In this document: positions 56,590 through 64,000 of the stretch, one piece after another | Numbering within the stretch: position 1 is the stretch's first letter | Layout: each line of letters begins with the position of its first letter | NCBI RefSeq assembly: GCF_013328815.1 | Contig: NZ_JABUHN010000004.1 | Location: forward strand, 248,001 to 312,000 | Direction of reading: 5' to 3' | Source: Tabrizicola fusiformis | GTDB taxonomy: Bacteria; Pseudomonadota; Alphaproteobacteria; Rhodobacterales; Rhodobacteraceae | Length of the DNA stretch: 64,000 nucleotides | Program-made: the position numbers and the translations under genes | The notes under the pieces: model-generated | What the model saw: only the letters and a program-made list of their open reading frames with translations | What the model was told of the DNA's origin: nothing | Database searches by the model: none

Positions 56590-58623
56590 CTAATGCTTCA
56601 TCCGGTAAGGCTGCCAAGCCTCGCGCGCCATCGCGGCCTTGGCAAAGCGCTGGCTTTCCAGCAGCAAAAGCCGCCGCCAGGTGCAGCGGTCGCCGGTGGC
56701 CGGATCAAGGATCGGCCGGGCAATCCACGACTCCCAAGCTTGCACCAGTTTGCGCCCCGCGCCCGGCAACAGGCGGATACCATGACGCCGCCCAGAGGGG
56801 GCGGGCTCTGCGGTGAAGTCATCCGCACGCAGGATGCGGTTATTGAAGAGGTACACCGCCAGCCCCTCGGCCAGCGGCGCCCGGAACGGCTCGATCAGGT
56901 CATAGACGCAGGCATCGCGCCCGTCGCCCGTGGCATGCAGCAGGCCAAAGCCCGGATGCAGCCGCGCCCGCAGCACGGCAGCACGCATGTCGCGCGTCAG
57001 CAGCGAGGCGGTGTAGTCGAGCACCGCATTCACCGGCGTCGCCCGTGTCGGGTCTCGGCGCGAGGGCAGCGCGAACCCATGTTCCAGGCAGGCCGACAGC
57101 GCGGGCCAATAGCTGCGCGCTGCCTCGGCCTCGGCGGCGCGCAGGCGGTCGGCATCGCGCGCGCCCTCGGCCTTGAGCCAGTCGCGCTTCATCTCCTCGC
57201 AGGCGGCCTCGACCAGGGGCAGCGCGCGCCGCCGGTTCAGCCGCTTGAGCAGCGCCTGCCCGTTGCGGATGCGCGCGCCCACCAGAAGCCGGGCCTGCGG
57301 CAGCGCCAGCGCCGGGGTCAGCGCCAGTGCCGCCTGCGCCAGATGCAGCGCGGCATCGTCATGCAGCGCGGGCATCAGCACCGATTGCGGCAATCCCGCC
57401 TCGTTCAGCAGCGCGACCGGAATGCCATGGGCCGCCGCAAGCCGCAGCGCCGCATCCTCGGCCTCGACTTCGGCGCCAAGGTCGATCCGGGCAACCATCG
57501 CCGCGGGCAGCCGCAGGCGTGGGCGGCCACGGGCCAAGACGGCAAAGCCCTCACGGTCGGCGACAAGGCGATAGCCCGGCTCGAAGAGGTAAAGCGGCAC
57601 CGCGCCGGTCGCCAAATCCTCATCCCCGGGCAGATCGGGGCCGGGACCTTCGTGCAGTCGAACCGGCTCGGGCTCCTTGATCGGGACTGGTGCCAGCGGC
57701 GATAGCGCCTGCATAGCCCCCGCCTCCTCCTCGGCCTCAGGCGTCCCGGCGTAGCTGAGGAGCGGGCGGGGCGGTTCTTCCGGCTCTTCGCTGCTTTGCA
57801 GCACCATGCCGCGCACAAAAAGATGCCCCAGAAAGCGCAAGGCCTCTTCATAGGGCACGATCCGCGTCTTCTGCAGGTTAAGCTCCAGCCCGCCCTCTGC
57901 CAACACCGCCTGTGCGCGCGCCAGCGCCCCCTCGGCACCCGGGCGGCTGCGGGTCAGCAGCACGAAGTCATCGGCAAAGCGGACAAGGCGCACATTGCCC
58001 TTTGGCCCAAAGGCCTCGTCCAGCGCGTCAAGATGCAGGTTGGCCAGCACCGGCGAGACCGGCGAACCCTGCGCCAAGCCGACGCCGCCAGGCCCGAAAC
58101 TGTCCAGCCACTGCCCCACCAGATCGACCAGCCTGCCCTCGATCCCCGAAGCGGACAGCCGTGCGGCCAGCGGGGCGTGGGGCACGTTGTCAAAAAAGGC
58201 GCGGATGTCGGCATCGACAACATAGCGATAGCCCTGCCGCCGCAAGACATCCACCCGCGCCACCGCCTGCGCGACGGACCGGCCGGGGCGGTAGCCAAAG
58301 CTGGCCTCTTCGAACTGCGGCTCGAGCACGGCCGACAGGACCGAGGCGGCGGCCCGCTGGGCGACACGGTCCACCACACAGGGGATGGAGAGGGTGCGCA
58401 TCCCGCCGCCGCGCCGCTTGGGCACCTGAAGGCGGCGCAGCGGACCGGGGCGATACATGCCCGCCTGCAATTCATGGGACAGCCGGGCAAGCCGGAAGTC
58501 CGCCTCCCGCGCGAAGTCTGACAGCGATTCGCCGTCGCCGCCCGGTCCGCCGCCGTTGCGCTGCGTCCGCAGCCAGGCTTCGCCCAGCGCGGCAACCGAA
58601 GTGGCTTGATGGAACATCGACAT
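56590..58623 (-). CDS. Reverse transcriptase-Cas1 fusion
   Basis: 677 residues from the ATG at 58623; a longer open frame continues through array 2 and is rejected. RT part (1-280) has LSIPCVVDRVAQRA, FGYRPGRS, VVDADIRAFFD (metal Asp137/139), AQGSPVSPVLANLHLD and RLVRFADDF (FADD, 216-219). A Pro/Glu-rich linker (~280-340) precedes Cas1 (340-677), with candidate catalytic Glu500, His563 and Asp575/Glu578. No Cas6 domain is present at the N-terminus. Such group II intron-like RT-Cas1 proteins can acquire spacers from RNA, shown for a Marinomonas type III-B system. Its 5' untranslated region is the leader of array 2. Confidence 0.95.
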   Translation of the reverse strand: MSMFHQATSVAALGEAWLRTQRNGGGPGGDGESLSDFAREADFRLARLSHELQAGMYRPGPLRRLQVPKRRGGGMRTLSIPCVVDRVAQRAAASVLSAVLEPQFEEASFGYRPGRSVAQAVARVDVLRRQGYRYVVDADIRAFFDNVPHAPLAARLSASGIEGRLVDLVGQWLDSFGPGGVGLAQGSPVSPVLANLHLDALDEAFGPKGNVRLVRFADDFVLLTRSRPGAEGALARAQAVLAEGGLELNLQKTRIVPYEEALRFLGHLFVRGMVLQSSEEPEEPPRPLLSYAGTPEAEEEAGAMQALSPLAPVPIKEPEPVRLHEGPGPDLPGDEDLATGAVPLYLFEPGYRLVADREGFAVLARGRPRLRLPAAMVARIDLGAEVEAEDAALRLAAAHGIPVALLNEAGLPQSVLMPALHDDAALHLAQAALALTPALALPQARLLVGARIRNGQALLKRLNRRRALPLVEAACEEMKRDWLKAEGARDADRLRAAEAEAARSYWPALSACLEHGFALPSRRDPTRATPVNAVLDYTASLLTRDMRAAVLRARLHPGFGLLHATGDGRDACVYDLIEPFRAPLAEGLAVYLFNNRILRADDFTAEPAPSGRRHGIRLLPGAGRKLVQAWESWIARPILDPATGDRCTWRRLLLLESQRFAKAAMAREAWQPYRMKH

Positions 58624-58629
58624 TACCGG

Positions 58630-58774
58630 ACCCTGTGGAGTGCTGATAATTCTTATATGATGGTATGTTACCGGACGGATTTGAAGCCATGTTTCATTCT
58701 GATCACAGATAAACCCGGACCCTGTGGAAATATGCCATAAAACAATCACTTGACCAATGCTTTCCAAAGGCACA
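58630..58774 (+). promoter_or_regulatory. Leader of CRISPR array 2, also upstream region of RT-cas1
   Basis: 145 bp, the inverted counterpart of leader 1. ACCCTGTGGAGTGC is at 58630-58643, ACCCTGTGGAAA at 58719-58730, and the repeat-proximal box (reverse of TGTGCCTTTGGAAAGCATTG) at 58755-58774. The far end is 6 bp from the RT-cas1 start codon, so promoters for the array (plus) and for RT-cas1 (minus) share this region. Confidence 0.8.
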
Positions 58775-59534
58775 GTCTGACGCCATGCCCGGCACCCCTG
58801 CCGATTGGCACCGATCATGCCGCAGCCGAACAGCAGATACGTCTGACGCCATGCCCGGCACCCCTGCCGATTGGCACTGAGCAGCCCTCCCTTATGCATC
58901 GGGAATAGTCTGACGCCATGCCCGGCACCCCTGCCGATTGGCACCCAGTTCGGCGACGGACCGCACAGAAAGGGTCTGACGCCATGCCCGGCACCCCTGC
59001 CGATTGGCACTCCCTCCTGGTTGACGAAGGAGCCGTAAAGTCTGACGCCATGCCCGGCACCCCTGCCGATTGGCACACCTCGCGGGCGGTCAGCTGTTCG
59101 GGCGGTCTGACGCCATGCCCGGCACCCCTGCCGATTGGCACTCTTTGGTCGCATCGCGCACCACGCCGAGTCTGACGCCATGCCCGGCACCCCTGCCGAT
59201 TGGCACCGCACGGCTGATCACGGCGGCGGCCATCGTCTGACGCCATGCCCGGCACCCCTGCCGATTGGCACCTTTCTCAGGCCCGCCGATCTCGGCTTCG
59301 GTCTGACGCCATGCCCGGCACCCCTGCCGATTGGCACCTGGCGGCAGCGATCAGTTTTTCCATGGGTCTGACGCCATGCCCGGCACCCCTGCCGATTGGC
59401 ACTTCAAACCCACGTTGAACCTCATTTTTTGTGTCTGACGCCATGCCCGGCACCCCTGCCGATTGGCACGACGGACGAGGCGGGCAAGCGGACTTACGTC
59501 TGACCCCATGCCCGGCACCCCTGCCGATTGTCTG
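58775..59534 (+). CRISPR. CRISPR array 2: twelve 37-bp repeats, eleven spacers
   Basis: Repeats start at 58775, 58841, 58908, 58974, 59040, 59105, 59170, 59235, 59301, 59366, 59433 and 59498. Spacers are 28-30 bp. The repeat begins GTCTGACGCC, ends GATTGGCAC and has stem CGGCA/TGCCG. Repeats 1-11 are identical; the last has one internal change (GACCCC) and loses homology after 59530, marking the leader-distal end. It differs from array 1 at positions 6, 8, 20 and 21. A hairpin terminator follows at 59570. Confidence 0.97.
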
Positions 59535-59569
59535 CGTGCGCCGGCCTCAACCGCGCTTGGCAAAACATA

Positions 59570-59591
59570 AAAGACCCCCATGGGGGTCTTT
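59570..59591. terminator. Bidirectional terminator after array 2
   Basis: Perfect palindrome AAAGACCCCC/GGGGGTCTTT, with A/T runs on both sides. It sits between the end of array 2 (plus) and the stop of the RAMP gene (minus, 59635), so it should end both transcripts. Confidence 0.85.
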
Positions 59592-59634
59592 GTGCTGCGT
59601 TCTTTGTGGAATGTCGTCCGGGAGAGGCAGCGGG

Positions 59635-61596
59635 TCAGGACAGCTTAATGGAATTTACCCTGTTGCCCTTGCCTGGCGTAAAGAGGACCGCGCGGCCCTT
59701 GCTGGCCTTGTCCAGCCCGATAGCGCGACACTGGTCTGCGTCAACATAGCGGTCCGCCCCTCCACCATCGGGGACAATCATTGCAAAAGGAGCATTCCCC
59801 GTCTTGGGATGCGGCTGCCAGAACTTAAGCTTACCCCGCATCTCATCAGGCTGCGCAACTACTCCAGATATCTCGCGCATTGCAGAGGCTGCACGGGCCG
59901 GACGCCAGGTCTTTGGCGCGGTCCCATCTGTCGTCAGCACCGGGACAAAGTCATCCTCGCTGATCGGCCTCAGCCGCTGTCGCCAGGCCTTCCAGCCTGT
60001 TTCCTTTGTCCCCGTATCGTTCCTGACAAACCATGCGAAACTGTCGGTTTCGGCACCTACAGCCTGCACTGTCTTTCCACGCACATCGAACTTTTCTTCC
60101 GTCAGCGGAACAGGCAGCACCGGCACGTCGCTGCCCGCCCTGTGCGGTCCGTCGCCGAACTGGTGGGTCTCACCAATCGCCAGCAGCGCGCGCTTGGCGG
60201 GCTCGTCCTCATTCTCCAGCCAGCCGGAATGAGCCGCAAAGTGCCGGTCGAACAGCTCGCGCCCGGTGCCATCCGCTGCGGCCTTGCGGTCGTCTTCCGC
60301 AAAGACCGCCTTCGCCGCATAGCGCGCCACCCGATCCACCAGCACTAGCGACAGGGGATCAATCCTGATCGACCCCAGCCCCAGCGCCTTGCCCAGCCCG
60401 ATCTTGTGGCGGAACTGCTCGGACGGCCGCAGCGAATAGCACAGGATGTTCAGTTCGTGGTCCGAGAGATTGTCGAAATCGACGTGGAAGTCGAAGGTCA
60501 CGCCAGTTTTGAGCAGTGGCACTGCGGCCTTGCGCTCCAGATCCTTGTGGGACTTGCGATCATCGGCCGTCTTCCACGGCTCAGCCGCAGTGTCAGGATG
60601 GTGCAGATAGAACTTGGTCCCCTGAATGGCGTAGTCTCCGGGACTACTGGCAAAGGCCTTCCTGTCAATGAAGCTGTCTGGCTGCCCTTCGCGAACAAAG
60701 TAGAAGTTGGGCGTGGCTGACCGCAGATCGGCATAGATTTTCGGGTCCGGCCCATGTTCTTTCTTCGTGCGCTTCGGCCGCTTCATCGGCTGTGCCTGTT
60801 CCTTCAGGCCGATCAGGTGGAGACCATTGGGCGCGTAGTTCGCCACCGCCGGGATGCGCAGTTTCTCCTCGACATCGAGAAAGAAGCTGGAAAGCCTTGC
60901 CTGCGCGAAGTCGCCCGAGGGGACGGCATGGCTGAACCGGAGCTTGCCCGCAGCAGAGACCGGGGTGGCCTTCGCCACCTTGTCCGTGGGATGCGCGGCC
61001 TTAGGTCCTTTATTTGCCATATCACGGATGAAGCCGAACATGGCCTCAACCGGATTGATTTCACTGCGCGTTGGCCGGAGTGATTTGGCCTTATCGGAAT
61101 GGATGGTCAGGGGGCGGCTGTCCGCAGGCACGTGGTCGTGCACATGGGTCAGCGGGAAGCCAGGATTGCCCGGATAGTGCCGGAAGCGTTGCCAGTTCTT
61201 CGCAGCATCCCTCTCACTCCAGGCCACGGTCAGCATCTCGTCCGACAGCACCCGATATGGCGCTCGCGAAACGCTTTCGGCGATCGAGGACAGCACGCCC
61301 TTAAGGCTGGAGGCCGGTATCGCGGGGCGGCCGCCGAACAGGAAGGGCTCGACCTGCGAATACCGGTTCTGCCCCTCACCACTATGCCGTTTCGCACCGA
61401 TCACCGTCTCGCATTCCAGCGTGATGCGGCAGGTGATGCGTCCGGAATGGGTGCCCGGCGCATAGGCGGCGTGGCCGTCCGCGATGCGCTTAGGGCCAAG
61501 GCCGTAGTCGGACTGTTTCTCGGGCAGCGCGCGCTTGTCCGTGTTGCTGGGTGGTCGGCGCGGAACGAAATGATAGGCGTTGCGGAATTCGCTCAT
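59635..61596 (-). CDS. Type III RAMP protein with large insertion (TIGR03986/Cas7-insertion-like)
   Basis: 653 residues. RAMP features: PAIPASSLKGVLSSIAES near residue 93-110 and the glycine-rich loop HKIGLGKALGLGSIRID (~420). Between and after them are long extra stretches, giving a protein twice the size of a simple Cas7. This matches the TIGR03986-type RAMP, counterpart of the 'Cas7-insertion' subunit of Synechocystis III-Dv. It would contact crRNA and target RNA at the 3' end of the backbone. Its start overlaps the upstream gene by 4 nt; last gene of the effector operon. Confidence 0.78.
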   Translation of the reverse strand: MSEFRNAYHFVPRRPPSNTDKRALPEKQSDYGLGPKRIADGHAAYAPGTHSGRITCRITLECETVIGAKRHSGEGQNRYSQVEPFLFGGRPAIPASSLKGVLSSIAESVSRAPYRVLSDEMLTVAWSERDAAKNWQRFRHYPGNPGFPLTHVHDHVPADSRPLTIHSDKAKSLRPTRSEINPVEAMFGFIRDMANKGPKAAHPTDKVAKATPVSAAGKLRFSHAVPSGDFAQARLSSFFLDVEEKLRIPAVANYAPNGLHLIGLKEQAQPMKRPKRTKKEHGPDPKIYADLRSATPNFYFVREGQPDSFIDRKAFASSPGDYAIQGTKFYLHHPDTAAEPWKTADDRKSHKDLERKAAVPLLKTGVTFDFHVDFDNLSDHELNILCYSLRPSEQFRHKIGLGKALGLGSIRIDPLSLVLVDRVARYAAKAVFAEDDRKAAADGTGRELFDRHFAAHSGWLENEDEPAKRALLAIGETHQFGDGPHRAGSDVPVLPVPLTEEKFDVRGKTVQAVGAETDSFAWFVRNDTGTKETGWKAWRQRLRPISEDDFVPVLTTDGTAPKTWRPARAASAMREISGVVAQPDEMRGKLKFWQPHPKTGNAPFAMIVPDGGGADRYVDADQCRAIGLDKASKGRAVLFTPGKGNRVNSIKLS

Positions 61597-63200
61597 GCCT
61601 GTGCCTCCTCGGGGATCGGCCGCCCGGCCTTCCAGGTTCTTGCCTCTTCGTGCAGCAGTCCTACCGCTGTCTCGATCACCTGGCGGCCGGTCAGACAGGC
61701 ACGGAAGGGCTTCAGGGACGTGACGGTCTCTGACAGACGCAGAACCTCATCGCCCAGATGCTTCAGCAGGTCCATCCAGCCGCCGTTGCCGAAGACCAGC
61801 TCCCGCACACCGCCGTAGCCCTTGCGGGTCGCCGCGCCGAGCGGGATGTCGCCGCAGCCGAGATCTTTCAGCGTCAGGGCAAGCAAGCCGATAGCTGCGG
61901 GTGTGACGCTGCATTCTGCATTCATGGACCGTTTGCCGGTCAGTGCCGTTTCGGTCCGGCGCCCCAGCACCAGATGAATTCGCCCCTCAAGCCGGGGAGA
62001 CTCAAAGGCGCGCATGCTGAATTTCCTCTCATCCGCCCCGCCGCCGGACAGCCGGTCAATCGCCACGAACTCCTGTTCGACCAGCGTGCAAGGACTGCAT
62101 TTGAACTCTTCGCATTCCAGCAACGACCCCGCCCTTGCCGAGCCAAACAGCGAGGCAAAGCTGTCGGGCAATTCGGTATCATCGTCGCCCCAACGGCTGA
62201 AATCCTGCGAGATGGTACGGTAGATGCGCTTCGCCTGAGCGCGCAGGGCGCCATCAAGGCCCGAGCCGGGCAGGCGCGCGGTGGTGTCGTCCCGGCCATG
62301 CAGCCGCAGGGGCCGTTTGCGCAGCACGGATGTGCCTTCGGCATTTTTCACCACTTCAGCGGCGCCGACAAGGAAATGCCCCTCGATCGCCAAGGTGAAC
62401 AGCAAGGTGACGCGCTGGTCGGGCAGGCGCGTCACCTTTACCGGGACCACTTTAGCCTTTGTCGCAAAATCCTCCCAGGTCTTGTTTGCACCGCGGAACT
62501 GCCATTCCTTCGCCTCGGCCTGACCAAATCGCCAGATGTCATCGGCCAACCACTCGACTCTCCCGTCCCCCTGCGACGTGCCCGAGCCCAGCGCGCTTGA
62601 GGCGTCATTGCCATCGATCAGGGCAAGCAGGCCCAGAAACAGCGCCACCTCCGCCTCGGTTGCCCGGCAGAAGACGACCTTGACACTGAATGTCGCACCC
62701 GGAGCGACGATCCTGTCCTGCCGCAACTGACCATCCTCCGCCGTAAGGCTGCCCTCGTGCAGAGCCGTCCGGCCACGGATGGCGGGCCGATATCCATTGT
62801 TCGGGTCATGGTTCAGCATGGAGTTGCGGAACTCGGCATGACCGCCAAAGCCGATCGATGCGGCCGTGTCATTCGTATCGCGCCCCGGTTCCGGCTGATC
62901 CCCCAGAAGCCGGAACAGCGCCTCTTTTTCGGTCACAGACAGACTGGCCGCGGCCCGCGCGCGAAGCAGGCCCTTGAGGGCGGTCGCCGGGACATAGGGC
63001 CGCCCCTCGTGGTCCATCTCGATACCGACGACCGGAGCAAACTGCCCCTCCGGCAAGGCATCAGGCGGGGCGTTGGGTTCGACACTCGCGGCCTCCCGCT
63101 TCTGCGGTGCCGGAGGATCGGTCTCGTCAAAGCCTGTGCGAATGCTCAGCGGGCTGATGACCTTCAACTTGCCTTTGATGATCCATCTCTGGGGCGTCAT
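61593..63200 (-). CDS. Tandem Cas7/Csm3 fusion (Cas7-2x-like effector subunit)
   Basis: 535 residues with two RAMP units. The first starts WIIKGKLKVISPLSIRTG with RPYVPATALKGLLRA. The second starts near VTLLFTLAIEGHFLVGAAEVV, has LPGSGLDGALRAQAKR, VEQEFVAIDRLSGGGADERKFS (Csm3-type thumb) and the late GAATRKGYGGVREL glycine loop. Fused double Cas7 is the hallmark of III-D variant effectors. Target RNA is cut by Asp residues in Cas7 loops; candidates are the FDETD loop (residues 24-28) in unit 1, while none is obvious in unit 2. Overlaps both neighbours by 4 nt. Confidence 0.8.
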   Translation of the reverse strand: MTPQRWIIKGKLKVISPLSIRTGFDETDPPAPQKREAASVEPNAPPDALPEGQFAPVVGIEMDHEGRPYVPATALKGLLRARAAASLSVTEKEALFRLLGDQPEPGRDTNDTAASIGFGGHAEFRNSMLNHDPNNGYRPAIRGRTALHEGSLTAEDGQLRQDRIVAPGATFSVKVVFCRATEAEVALFLGLLALIDGNDASSALGSGTSQGDGRVEWLADDIWRFGQAEAKEWQFRGANKTWEDFATKAKVVPVKVTRLPDQRVTLLFTLAIEGHFLVGAAEVVKNAEGTSVLRKRPLRLHGRDDTTARLPGSGLDGALRAQAKRIYRTISQDFSRWGDDDTELPDSFASLFGSARAGSLLECEEFKCSPCTLVEQEFVAIDRLSGGGADERKFSMRAFESPRLEGRIHLVLGRRTETALTGKRSMNAECSVTPAAIGLLALTLKDLGCGDIPLGAATRKGYGGVRELVFGNGGWMDLLKHLGDEVLRLSETVTSLKPFRACLTGRQVIETAVGLLHEEARTWKAGRPIPEEAQA

Positions 63201-64000
63201 CCTGCCACCTCACCAAACAGAGCGATCACCTCGACATCCTCAGGTGCCAGCGCAACATGAGATGCCCTGCCATCTGTCAACCGGGCAGGCAAGGTCACTT
63301 CGCCATAGCCGTTTTCCGGCAGATATGGACAATAGCGCCAGAGGTCCGGCACATCCGTCAGCCCGTGGAACTCAAGGACCGAGGGTGGAACCGGCAGCCC
63401 CCGGTCGAACCACACATCCGGAAGAGACGCTTGGCCAGACGTGCGGTCAAACACGAAGGTTGCGCCCGACTCGCTCAGCAGCCAAGGCCGATAGGACGAC
63501 TTATCATTCAAACGATTTAGGAAGAAGGCGCCACCGGCAAGCCGTTCCTGTGCGAAAGCGGCCGTAAGGGACCAACCCGCAGGCAGGCCGATCTCGCGGA
63601 ACGCGGCCTCATAGGCCCGCCGGAGGTCAGTGCCGCTTCTAGGTGTGCGCAGAAGGGCAAGGCTTGCCAGCGTGACGATCACGCGGCCATTAGCGGGATC
63701 GGGACGCTGGGGAGGAGCGGTGCTTATGTCTGTAAGTGTCGCCTCGGCATAGGCTCCGCCGCGACCGATGCCGCCAAGGCCATCCTGAAGCGCGTGCGCC
63801 AAGGCGTCGGCCATCCTGCCGGGCACTTCGATCTCGGCAAGGAAATCATGCTTGTGGACAAGCGTATACTCGACGCCGAACAGCCGATTGGCCTTTGCCG
63901 CGCGATACTCCCGGTCGATTTGGGTGCGCACGCGCAGTTCCGTTGCCGGTTTTTCCACCTCGGGAAACAAGGCATTGCAGGCGCCGTAGTGCTTGTCCTT
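63197..64000 (-). CDS. csx10: Csx10/Cas5-like RAMP protein (3' part, runs off window)
   Basis: The frame is open to base 64000; the visible ~267 residues are C-terminal. Features: RVRTQIDREYRAAKANRLFGVEYTLVHKHDFLAEIEV and the glycine loop GLGGIGRGGAYAEATL, typical of Csx10-type type III-D RAMPs. The TTG at 63970 is only where a start could be read; codons continue upstream. By analogy with III-Dv it might be the end of a larger Cas7-Cas5-Cas11 fusion. Cas10 and Cas6 would be sought further upstream. Confidence 0.7.
   Translation of the reverse strand, partial: KDKHYGACNALFPEVEKPATELRVRTQIDREYRAAKANRLFGVEYTLVHKHDFLAEIEVPGRMADALAHALQDGLGGIGRGGAYAEATLTDISTAPPQRPDPANGRVIVTLASLALLRTPRSGTDLRRAYEAAFREIGLPAGWSLTAAFAQERLAGGAFFLNRLNDKSSYRPWLLSESGATFVFDRTSGQASLPDVWFDRGLPVPPSVLEFHGLTDVPDLWRYCPYLPENGYGEVTLPARLTDGRASHVALAPEDVEVIALFGEVAG

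Noticed and set aside
58624-59211. N-terminal extension of RT-Cas1 through array 2
   Set aside because: The frame translates CRISPR repeats (SANRQGCRAWRQT units); the ATG at 58623 right after the leader is the natural start.
59431-60348. 305-codon plus-strand frame from array 2 into the RAMP gene
   Set aside because: It starts in a CRISPR repeat and crosses a strong terminator; antisense to a RAMP gene with clear motifs.

Overview
The window is high-GC alphaproteobacterial DNA and looks like a Rhodobacteraceae chromosome (Rhodobacter/Paracoccus side). The markers are a DUF1127 gene followed by CCUCCUCCC-motif hairpins (the ccaF1-ccsR arrangement of Rhodobacter sphaeroides), an opgG-opgI-opgH-opgC operon, an acuI-type reductase, Rhodobacterales families such as DUF2948, RTX proteins with a C-terminal Hint domain, and a dispersed GGATATTT...AGATGAA intergenic element. 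No genus can be fixed from the sequence alone.

Layout. 1-3 kb: end of an MsbA-like ABC exporter, YgfZ-like folate protein and Mrp Fe-S ATPase. 3.1-3.8 kb: DUF1127 gene plus nine consecutive anti-Shine-Dalgarno-like hairpins. 3.8-8.7 kb: BenE-like symporter, an asparagine-synthase-like protein and a UPF0261/Tm-1 protein. 8.7-14.1 kb: amine/amino-acid catabolic unit (aldehyde dehydrogenase, APC permease, IclR regulator, class III aminotransferase). 14.1-20.2 kb: YafY regulator divergent from a GST, then a 1541-residue RTX-Hint protein. 20.4-26.6 kb: urtABCDE urea transporter. 26.9-33.1 kb: iron unit hemP-irpA-bfd-bfr-DUF1801-DUF1111 di-heme-imelysin-DUF1513. 33.4-36.5 kb: acuI, acetylpolyamine amidohydrolase, BKACE enzyme. 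36.9-41.7 kb: osmoregulated periplasmic glucan operon. 41.7-46.3 kb: EF-G-like GTPase, VOC protein, DUF2948, murA and a small basic protein. A tRNA-Thr(GGU) at 46.4 kb ends the housekeeping part.

From the tRNA to the right edge everything is defence: a type I restriction-modification locus (hsdM, hsdS with an in-frame stop near its start, a small possibly PUA/EVE-like protein, hsdR), then a type III CRISPR-Cas locus running off the window. That locus has a CorA-like membrane protein and a DHH-family phosphodiesterase (translationally coupled), CRISPR array 1, cas2, an RT-Cas1 fusion, CRISPR array 2, then three overlapping effector genes: a large insertion-bearing RAMP (TIGR03986-like), a tandem double-Cas7 and the 3' part of a Csx10/Cas5-like gene. 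The effector gene set resembles type III-D/III-Dv. Cas10, Cas6 and any small subunit are not in the window and should lie beyond position 64000.

The most notable observation is this combination: III-D-like effector, RT-Cas1 adaptation and a CorA + DHH pair that in other type III systems handles a nucleotide second messenger. It is flanked by two outward-facing arrays whose 145-bp leaders are inverted copies with conserved boxes at identical spacing. Second is the unusually long ccsR-like array; third is the hsdS stop codon.
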